64,000 nt of DNA from Parasponia andersonii (taxonomy: Eukaryota > Streptophyta > Magnoliopsida > Rosales > Cannabaceae), in the NCBI GenBank assembly GCA_002914805.1, contig JXTB01000167.1, positions 397,201-461,200 on the forward strand, read 5' to 3'. The translations under genes were made by a program, and so were the position numbers. Positions 24,001-34,139 of this stretch are shown here, piece by piece. Each line of letters starts with the position of its first letter. The first letter of the stretch is position 1. The notes beneath the pieces were generated by a model that saw only the letters and a list, made by a program, of their open reading frames with translations, was not told the origin of the DNA and ran no database searches.

Positions 24001-24265
24001 GTTAAGCATGCTTGAAAAAGACCTAACAAAGATATCGACAACAAGTCAGCAATAACTTTGGCCTAAAATCCAATTTTTCATGACTGAAGTAATATATTGA
24101 CACTCGCTATTATTACATAAAAGAATATATTGCAAATATAAAAGTATGACTGGAGTATGTCCGGTCTCATGATCAGATTATTGATATTTTCATCAAGCCA
24201 CTCAAGTTTGAAGACTACCCAAGATTAAGAAACTTACTTGGTGTTATAAAACAAATTTAAGAAAG
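21006..24265 (+). pseudogene. Copia pol remnant, split by a solo LTR
   Basis: The piece at 21060-21260 matches the linker and start of reverse transcriptase (SLKDLYKVTDKL, LTLLCLFVDCQPMNFQE). From 21490 the palm follows, with LYGLKQ-like (LNKALYGLKQ) and YVDD at 21760-21771. The frame is interrupted at 21866 and resumes at 23426-23431 after the solo LTR (KVKQKKEGILISQESYIKNI). RNase H follows, with YSDSDWVGDTDDQKITSGF near 23807-23860. The C-terminal block near 24180-24255 precedes a purine-rich tract just before the 3' LTR. There are frameshifts near 23580-23660 and many stops. It is inactive. Confidence 0.85.
21867..23425 (+). mobile_element. Nested solo LTR inside copia reverse transcriptase
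   Basis: This 1559-base segment interrupts a reverse transcriptase frame exactly between the LMTY and YVSIKVK parts. It starts TGATAATTCTATAAAAATAG and ends TTTCACAATA. The adjacent five bases are ACATA (21862-21866) and GCATA (23426-23430), a target duplication with one mismatch. No coding sequence or second LTR is present, so a solo LTR left by recombination fits best. The GC-richer part at 22140-22480 is non-coding despite one short open frame. Confidence 0.75.
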
Positions 24266-24656
24266 TGTTAGATCATAAAGTTATTTTGAGCCCAAGTTCA
24301 AAGCCTAACATCATTGGTTGAAGTTTAGCCCAAAACTTAATCCACGTCCATCAAAAAGAAGTTTCTAGTAGTTTGAATGTGGTAGATTAGTGTGAGTTGT
24401 ATTATTTTAAGTGTGTGATTAGGATTTATTTGTATTATTTTATTTATAATATTTTGTGTGGTAAAGGAAGAGTGACTTCAAATATAAATATTATTCTGTT
24501 TTTTGAGTTCTAAACATCAAGTAAGAAGCAAAAATTTAAAGAGTAAAGTGAAGAAGAAAAGAAACATGATGAGCGAGTGAACTTAAAGAATAAAATTAAG
24601 AGTTTTCTCTTGTAATAATATATGAGTAAATAATAAAACTTCTTTTATTTCCAACA
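24266..24656 (+). repeat. 3' LTR of the 20528-24656 copia element
   Basis: It starts TGTTAGATCATAAAG after the purine-rich TTTAAGAAAG and ends TTTCCAACA. It aligns with the 5' LTR over nearly its whole length with many substitutions, which indicates an old insertion. Confidence 0.8.
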
Positions 24657-25830
24657 TATTTTTGTAATATTCATTGTTCATTGGTTTCCGGAGAAAAATA
24701 TTCAATTGTGTGAGTTTTTGTTTCTAATACATATGTAATTTTCGATATACTTGGCAAAAACATTTAACCTGTATAATGAATTGATAAATGTTGATATATT
24801 TTACTCCAAAATAAATAAATAAATATTTATATGAAACAATAATTATACAAATTTTCGGATAATAAAACACCAAAAATTATGAATAGGGATAATAATCAAT
24901 ATTTTTTGACCTTGTGATATGTATTGAGCTTTGAGACGTGACTATCATCTTAGCTGGCTCATAGATGTTGGTTATGATCCATTTTTTTTTTAAAAGGAAT
25001 CCCATCCTACTAACCCATGGCTGCACTAATCGAGAAAATATTGGTGTTTGTTTCACCATCGTGTGATCATATCTCACATCTGTTACTTGGGACGATTTTA
25101 TAATTTTCTATTTTTTTAAAACTAAAATTTGTGCTCAATTCCAAGTTTTCTTTCCTAATAATTCAATACAAGGGTAGAGTTGTATTAAAGAAAACTTTTA
25201 GTAAACGAGGGGTGTCTTCGTGTTTAATGGAGGTGCAAATATAACTAACAAAGTGAGACAATATATATAATTAGTAAAAAAAAAGAAAAAAAAACTTAAG
25301 TAAACTCGGTTCTATTAATTCAAGGGGAAAATCTTTTCATTTCGGGTCTATTGTAATTTCTCCTTTTCATTTTTCTGAAAGATATTGTTAATTAATATTG
25401 GACTAGTTAACATTATCTTCCTTTGAAAAAAAGAAAAAGTGCAAGAATATAACAAATAAAATAGTTTCATGACGGCAAAATAATCTAGCAAGTTTTACAA
25501 CTTTTATTCATGGATTTTTATTTCCATACTTTTCTAAAAAAATCTTATATGTTAATTTACAGTATTTTAAGTCAACATTTTTTCAGGTTAAAAGGAAAAA
25601 AAGAAAATTAAATTCCAAATTGATGGATCTTAAACGATTAAGATTTGATAGATGCTATCCTTAAAAAAAAAAAAAAAACACATCCTGCCTTTTTCCTGCT
25701 TTGTTGTATATATCTATTTATTCATATATATATATGGGTCATGTATTTTTTTTTATCCATTTATAACTACTTTTTTAATTATTGGATTATTATCTAATGG
25801 GTACCATTTAATGCTCTTTCTTCCCCTAAG

Positions 25831-25937
25831 TGCGTGATGAATTTTAATTAGGTAAAACAATTGTTTGTAAAATATACCCCTACATGCGTGATATATTTTA
25901 ATTGAACAAAATAATTGTTTGTAAAATACACCCTTAC
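25831..25937. repeat. 54-bp imperfect tandem duplication
   Basis: TGCGTGATGAATTTTAATT at 25831 and TGCGTGATATATTTTAATT at 25885 begin two units that both continue to AATTGTTTGTAAAATAYACCC. A partial inverse of the AATATACCCC part recurs near 26372-26390. Confidence 0.8.
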
Positions 25938-26247
25938 TATAGTGTATTTTAGGAAATATATCTCTACTTATATATTTTTTTGTGAATACAAATTTTTACG
26001 TTTTAAATTATTTTAAATATAAAAATGCTTCTGACACTTATCTTATCAAAGATCCATATTTCAACTAGACAAAGGAGGTTAAATTCCTAGACCTTTTTTT
26101 AGTGCTCTCGATACTATTTTCTAGTACTAGACTCAATTTTTTTTTCTTTCAAGTTACTAGAAACTTTGTGTAATGCCACTCGACATCCCTTATCTAGTGT
26201 GACTCGATATTATATATAGCACTCTCGACACTTTGTCACTTAATACT

Positions 26248-26249
<2 letters not shown>

Positions 26250-26281
<32 letters not shown>
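26250..26281. repeat. (AT)n microsatellite
   Basis: About 15 uninterrupted AT units. It is a simple repeat and likely length-variable between individuals. Confidence 0.95.
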
Positions 26282-26284
<3 letters not shown>

Positions 26285-26510
26285 TTATTCTGTCTAATAA
26301 TTCCTAGCACATTATCTAGCTCTCGTTAACCTTATATGCATAGGTGTTTTTATGCCTCTATTTTTTTTTAAAGGGGTATATTTTATCTAATTACTATTAA
26401 TATGCGGTGTATTTTCTAAAATTCACTATTAAATGAGTGTGTTTCACGTAATCTTTCTAGTAAATAATAAAAAAAATAGTTATTGGATTGTTGCATATAT
26501 ATATATATTA

Positions 26511-26585
26511 AGTAGTTGGTCTAAGGTTTGAGGAATATATGTGTGAGTTTGGGAGGCTAAGGGTTCAAATTTTGGTAGAGTATGT
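26511..26585 (+). repeat. tRNA-derived SINE-like head (candidate)
   Basis: TAGTTGGTCTAAGG (26513-26526) resembles an A box, and GGGTTCAAATTTTGG (26561-26575) resembles a B box, spaced as in tRNA-related SINEs. The following sequence is T-rich. It shares this layout with 17766-17830. Confidence 0.35.
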
Positions 26586-27033
26586 GTTATTTTCTTTTAA
26601 ATTTGTAGTAAATAGTGGTCATTAGTTAAGCCCATTTTTAAAAAAAAAAAATATGTATTAGGTATTAAAAAAAAATAATAGTGCAATTTAATGGTTTTCT
26701 TTTTTTTTTAAAAAAAAAAAAACAAACCATGTTTAGTTCGTTACTCCAGCAATTATCAACAAAATCATATCTCAAAATAAAAATAAAGTATATATCAACA
26801 AACTGATTTATTTATTTACTTTGGAACTTTCTCAGATTTCATTTGACCATTTCCGGAACCAATTAACTACTCATTCCTCCACAACTTTCTCGCTGACAAA
26901 CATTCCGTTTCCGTGACCATCTAGAAACAAAAATGTTCAAATCCATGCACATATTCTCGCTCTTCCTTTCTTCCTGAAAAAATCCAATCAAACCCTAGAA
27001 TACCAGACTCCATTAACCCTTCTCTTGCCATCA

Positions 27034-30000
27034 ATGGCCGACCCGACCCGACACGTGGCAGTACTGGCCTTCCCGTTCGGGACCCACGCCGGGCCTCTTC
27101 TCAGCCTGGTCCGGAACCTCTCTGCGGTGGCCCCGGACGCGAGATTCTCGTTCCTCAGCACCTCTTGGTCGAACCAAACCCTCTTTTCCGGAATGAAAGG
27201 CGAAGAGATAAACAACGTGAGGCCGTTCGACGTCGACGATGGAGCGCGTGACGACCACGTGCCGTCGCGGAACCCGATCGAGGCGGTGGAGTTGTTCCTG
27301 AAGGCGACACCGAGGAATTTCGAGAGGGGTTTGGAGGAGGCGGAGAAGGAGGTCGGGTTGAAGATCGGGTGTATCGTGTCGGACGCATTCTTTTGGTTCG
27401 CCGGTGACATGGCCGGAGAGAAGCGGATCCCTTGGGTGGCGCTCTGGACGGCGGCGGTGCGATCTTTGTTTGTTCACGTCGATACGGATGAGATTCGACG
27501 GAATTTGGAAGCTCAAGGTACGGTGGTGTTTGGTTAAAATTTTATATTGCATTTAAATGGATAATTTAAGCTTTTTAAGTTCCATGAATTATTGAAAAAA
27601 AAAAAAACAAAAAAACAAAAACAAGTCAAATTGATGATACTCTGACAGTACTCCGTATTCTCTCTTTTTCTCATTCTTTTGAGTAAAATATGAAAACTTC
27701 AAAAGTAAGTCTAAATTAGTCGAAGAGATTCGAATGACTTGTTTGGATACATTTTGTTTTCTGTTTTTTTTTTTTTAACGAAATAAATGGATATGTTCTT
27801 AAGAATTTGGTTCAGAAGATGTAAGCTAGTTTCTTTTAAATAAAAAATATAAAATAAAATTGTATCCGAGGAAAGGCTAATTAGAGAAATCTTTAAAAAA
27901 AAATGAAGATTAAAAATATCCCTGCGAAAATGAACAGTAGTTACCTATAAGTCATGGAAAATTAGTTGAACAAAATATTATTTCTTCCTTCCATTAGTAC
28001 GTTCGTGTACCTTGACCCCATATATCTCAACAATTATAATCTATGAAAAAGAAATGATAATATTCTCATATGTAGAATAGCTAGTTCTTAGCCTCATAAA
28101 ATGGTAAAATTATGAGAAACACAATTATTCATTTCTTCGGATCAAATTTAGGCTATTCCTCCAACCATCACTAGATCTTATTTTAGTATACACGCATTGT
28201 TTCTGTTAGGTTATGTCTGCAACCGTACGATTATTTCAGCAATACACGTATTGGAAATTAATTTTGAATTACAATGTACATGTTTCACATTATTATTGTG
28301 ATGTTTCTTGATTTTATCAACGTGTGATTGTATACAGAGATCTATTGTCTAAAATTAATTACCGTATGCTTAATGGAGGAATAATCAATAAGGAGTAAGG
28401 ACTACTATATACAGCTTCTAATGGGAGAATTTAATTAAAACCTACCCTTTTTATGTCTCGAGTCCATGAAATATGAATAAAAGTAAGGAACCATAAAAAA
28501 CAAAATATAAACATGACTCTTGCACGATGAATAGTCCTTTGGCAAAATGACTATAAAAATTTTTTATTTGTAAAATGAACATCTTCTATTTTACATTGAG
28601 CAACCTGTTGGTTAAGATTTTGTTGGTTAAGATTTTGGGCTTGTCTTGGGCTTGGAAGCCCATGTATATTGAGAACTCCAATTTTGTGTTATAGAACTCA
28701 TTTTCTTGAACTCTTTTGAATCTAAAAATTAAGTGGAACTCACATCTTGTTGATGAAAGGTCTTTGTGAATTCTTGTGCACGGATGAATGAGAAATTGTT
28801 ACTCAAAATGGTATATTCACAGGATCAAAATAGTGCACGTATGAATGAGAAATTATTGCTCAAAAGTGTACCATTGAAATGGAAAAATGAAAGAAAAATA
28901 TTGGAGCCCCACATTGGTGGGAAATGCATAGTGCAAGTGGTATATAAAGGCTTATGTTTCGTGATGGTAGTAAGAATAACTACCATAGATGCTCTCTCAG
29001 GTGCGTACAGGGGAAGTGCAAATCTTCGAAATTGGGTCTGAATTTGTATGAGCTCATGTGCGCCCGCACCAGCAGACAAGAATGCTAGGCCGAAATTTAG
29101 ACCATAGTAAGGCCCACTTTTTGTTGTGGCCCAGTTAATTTTTTCTTTCATTTTTGGACGTTCTTTTTGCTTGTAACCTATGTACTTAATGCCCGAAATT
29201 GCCAAAACAACCTAAAAAAACGTTATGGATTTTTGTTAAATATTTTTAGACATTTTAGAATGTTTTTGTAGGTGTAACAGCCAACTTGGGTTGGCAGGTT
29301 GTAACAGCCAATAATTAGGCTTTATAACCATTATGGGGTATTAACACACATAAAGTATGTAACCCCATTTTAGAAACTATAAAAGGGGACGCCCTCTTCA
29401 TCCTTCAACATATAGAATCGGAACCATTCTTCTCTGATTTTTCTCTATTATCCTCTCTCAAATTCTCAAATTTTTCGAGTGTTCTTGAGTTCTTGAGTTT
29501 ACTACGTGAAGTATTTTGAGTGTTTAGAAATTTCGTGGCTTAGGTTCTTAGTGTGTTGGAGTTCAAAGCAATCCAGTTCATAGAGTAGAGGTGTTGATAC
29601 TTCACCTACTGCTTATTATCGTTGTATCCTAGGAAAATGACGCTTACTAAATCCTCAAACATTCTAGTAGAGGTAGTGAATTAGTTTTAAGGACTCTGCA
29701 TTGAACACAGGCCTTGACGGTTAACTGTCTTTTGTTTTTGTAGGAATACTCAATTTGAAGTATTGTTGTAATCCTACACAAGTTTTGGAATATAATAACT
29801 TTTGATAACTTCAATTTTGTTTTAAAGTTTATTATAAACGTTTGTAACCTTATTTATTGCATGTTATTATTTCCTACAATCTTAAAATTGAATCTTGATT
29901 TATATAAGGTTTTTATTAGATAGCATGTTAGAATTTGTCTTTATTAAATTCTTTATACTATTATTTGTAATATATATAATTCTAGTTGTTTGAGTATATA

Positions 30001-33000
30001 TATTGCTTTGCTGCTTTGTTATTACAATCATTCTTAGTATGGAATTTTTGTTGAGGAGATTTTGTATTCTGTCTAAGGAGACCGAGTTTGAAAACAAAGC
30101 ATCCGTGATCCCTCCACGTCTTTCCTCAAAGTTTCTTTGAAATTCTGTCTAGGAGGTAGGATTTTGAGTGGAACCTATTTATGAACTCTCTGTCTTTTCC
30201 TAGGAACTAATTTGTATTGAAATTAATAATCTTTGATTGATTAATTTTAGAGATGGTGAATAATAATGCTGATATTGTCAATGCTGAGAATACGACTAGT
30301 TCTCAACAACCTTTTGTGGCATCTGTAGCGCCAGTACTAATCCCTGTTATGGCTCAAGTGCCAAACCCTTTTGTGACTTCAATGGTACCAACAACGTATC
30401 ATGGAGAGAAGCCTAAGAAGTTCAATGGATTAAATTTCAAAATATGGCAGCAAAAAATGTTATTTTATCTGATCATATTGAACCTTGCAAGGTTCTTGAC
30501 TGAATAGGCTCCTAAAGTCAGAGAAGATGAGCAAGATTTCCAAATTCTTGCTACGGTGGATGCTTAGAAATAATCTGACTACATATGCCGAAATTATGTA
30601 ATGAATAGTTTGACCAATTTATTATATGGTGTTTATCGTAATAAGAAAATGGTAAAGGAATTATGGGAGTCGCTAGACCATAAATATACAATTGAAGATA
30701 TTGGTTCCAAGAAATTTGTGGTAGAACATTTTCTCGATTATAAAATGATAGACTCTAAACTTATAATCAGTCAAGTTCAAGAGTTTCAATTGATTCTTAA
30801 TGAGATTCAGGCAGAGGGAATGACCATTTGTGAACTCTTCCAAGTAGCTACTATTATTGGAAAGCTATCCCCTTTATGGAAGGATTTCAAGAGCTACCTA
30901 AAGCAGAAGTGAAAAGCCATAAACCTTGAAGACCTTGTTATTAGGCTTCGTATCGAAGAAGACAACAGACGTGCTGCAAAGATAAGAGCCTCGTCTAGTA
31001 AATCTGAGGCAAAGGCAAATGTTGTAGAGCATGATCAAAGCTCTAAGGCTAAGAAAACAAGTCAAAGAAAGGGTCTAAGTTAGGACCCAAAGGTAGAGTG
31101 AGCAGGAAGCAAAAATTCCAAGGAAAATGTTTTAATTGTGACAAGATGGTTCATAGGGCTTCAGATTGTCAAGTTCTAAAGAAGAAGAAAAATAAAGCCA
31201 ATATGGTGGATAGTATCACAAAAGACGAAGAAGACATTAGTCTATCTACAGTCATTTCTGAAGTCAATCTTGTTGAGTCTAATCCAATGGAATAGTGGAT
31301 TGATACTGCAGCTTTAAGACATATTTGTTCTGACAAGAGCCTATTCATAACTTTTGAAACAGTAGATAATAGAGAGAAGCTCTTTATGGGTAATTCAGCC
31401 ACGTCTAAAGTATATAGTCTGGGCAAAGTGGTGTTACAGATGACCTCTAGGAAGGAACTAACTCTGAAATGACCTCTAGGAAGGAACTAACTCTAAACAA
31501 CATGATGTATGTACCGAATATCTATAAGAATCTTATGTCTGGTTCACTTCTGAATAAGTACAAATTCCACATAGTATTTGAGTCAAATAAATTTGTACTG
31601 ACCAAGAATGGTCTTTTTGTGGGAAAGGGATATGAATGTAAGGGTATGTTCAAACTCAATGTAATGGCTGTATAGTCCAATATTAATAAAGCCAGTTCTT
31701 CTACTTATTTGATTGAGTCTTCTACTTTATGGCATGGTAGACTAGGACATGTTAATTATGATACAATATGTAGATTAATTAACTTAAATTACATTCCTGC
31801 TTTCCAAATTGATACAAAACATAAGTGTTAAACTTGTGTTCAGGAAAAATAAACAAGGTTATCTTTCCAAATTATTAAAAGAAATACTGAACCCCTTGAT
31901 TTCAATCACAGTGATATTTGTGATTTAAAATTTGTACAAACAAAGGGAGGCAATAAGTATTTTATTACTTTTATTGATGATAGCAGAAAATATTATTATG
32001 TATATTTGTTAAAATCTAAGGACGAAACAATAGAAAAGTTAGTCTCTGTAAGAATGAGGTTGAAAATTAACATAATAAAAAAATTAAGATGATTAGAAGT
32101 GACCGTGGTAGAGAGTATAAATCACCTTTTAGTGAATTCTGTGCACAACATAGAATAATACATGAGGTCACTCTACTTTATTTGGCTTAGTCGAATGGTG
32201 TTGCTGAGAGGAAAAATTGTACCTTGAAAGAGATGATAAATACATTACTGTTAAGTTCTAGGTTACCTCAGAACATATGGGGGAAGCTGTTTTAACAGCT
32301 AATTACCTTTTAAACAAGGTACCATATAAGAAAAAAGAAAAAACACCTTATAAATTGCAGAAAGGTAAAAAAACCTTCCTACAAATACTTACGAGTTTGG
32401 GGATGTCTTGCTAAAATCTTGATTCCTGTACCTAAGAAGCTAAAAATAGGATCAAAGATAGTAGATTATATTTTCATTAATTATGTATATAATAGAAGTG
32501 CTTATCAATTTCTTGTGTACGAATCACAAATCCTAGACATACACAAGAACACAATAATGAAATCAAGAAATGCAACATTCTTTAAACATGAATTTCCATA
32601 TAAATCTAAGAAAGAACCTAGTACATCTAAACAAAATTATGAGGCTATCATTGAAGATAGTCAGGACCAAGATGAAAATGAGCCTAGACACAGTAAAAGA
32701 GTGAGAATTAAAAAATCTTTTGGTCCATATTTTTTAGTTTATATGTTGGAAAGTGAACCTCAAATCTTCTAAGAAGCTATGAGTTTTGTTGAGGAACCTT
32801 TGTGGAAAGAGGCCATTAAGAGCGAAATTAATTCCATCTTGCAAAACTATACGTGAAAACTAGTGGATCTTCCTCCAAGATGCAAGCCACTTGATTTGAA
32901 ATGGATTTTCAAAAAGAAAATAAAAGCAGATAGAATAATTGACAAATATAAGGCTAGATTGGTTATCAAAGGTTATAGGCAAAAAAAAGGCCTAGATTAT

Positions 33001-34090
33001 TTTGATACTTATTCTCTTGTGATGAGAATAAATTCCATAAGGATGATACTTACGATTACTACTCTGTGAAATCTTGAAGTATACTAAATAGATATAAAAA
33101 CAGCCTTCTCAATGGAGATCTAGATGAAGAAATCTATATGGAAAAACCTGAAGGTTTTGTTGCTCCTAGACCAGAAAAGAAAATCCGTAAACTAATCAAG
33201 TCTCTGTATGGCTTGAAACAAACTCTAAAGTAATGGCAGAAAAGTTTGATAGAGTAATGCTTACTAATAGTTTTAAAATCAATAAGTATGACAAATGTGT
33301 CTATGTCAAAAACACTAAAAATGACTACGTCACTTTGTGTCTTTATATTGATGACATAATCATTATTGGTAGTAATGACAAGATGATTAAATCTACTAAG
33401 AATATATTGAATTCTAAATTTGATACGAAGGATATGGGTCTAGCTGACATAATTTTGGGAATTAAAATTACACAAACATCTGATGGACTTATACACAATT
33501 AGTTGCACTATGTGGACAAAATTTTGGAGAAATTCAACAGAGATGATTCTAGAGTGTCCAGATAGACATGAGTCAACACCTTCATAAGAATAAAGGTGAG
33601 TGTTTCTCAAGTAAAATACTCTAGAGTGATTGGCAGTCTGATATACTTGATAAGTTGTATAAGGCCAGACATAACCTGCATAATCAGTAGACTGAGTAGA
33701 TATATGAGTAATCCAAGTGCTCAACATTGGAAAGGAATTGTGAAAGTATTTAGGGACTTATGATATACTCGTAACTATAAACTATACTATAACAGATATC
33801 CCGCAGTTTTAAAAGGATATATCAATGTTAATTAGATATCTAACATAAAAGACTCAAAGTCTAATAGTGGGTATATATTCACACTAGCTGGAGTAGCTGT
33901 ATCATGGAAACTTTCAAAACAAATGACTATAACTCGATCCACGATGGAATCTGAGTTCATAACCCTAGATAAATGTGGTAAAGAGTCTAAATGGCTACGC
34001 CATTTCTTAGAAGATATTCCAGACTAGCCTAAGCTTGTGCCGCCAATATCTATATATTGTGATAGTTAATCGGCTATTTGAAAGGCAGAA

Positions 34091-34139
<49 letters not shown>

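Larger units (their letters stand above)
20528..24656 (+). mobile_element. Internally deleted Ty1/copia element with nested solo LTR
   Basis: Two related LTRs (20528-21005 and 24266-24656) bracket a short interior. Both start TGTTRGATCATAAA and end in a CCACA or CCAACA terminus. The flanking five bases, GATTT and TATTT, differ at one position, so they may be a decayed target duplication. The interior has only the pol linker, reverse transcriptase and RNase H; gag, protease and integrase are gone. A 1.56 kb solo LTR splits the reverse transcriptase. Confidence 0.85.
24657..27033. other. Intergenic DNA and presumed UGT promoter region
   Basis: No gene is supported. It holds a 54-bp tandem duplication, an (AT)n run and a SINE-like candidate, listed separately. 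The last 200 bases lead into the UGT start codon; I see pyrimidine-rich leader sequence (26950-27030) but no clear TATA box at the usual distance. Confidence 0.5.

Noticed and set aside
24877-25077. 66-codon frame on -
   Set aside because: Ends in AT-rich spacer, no motif, and no splice or promoter context.
26988-27552. Several long open frames on - opposite UGT exon 1
   Set aside because: They mirror the GC-rich UGT coding frame; no own motifs.
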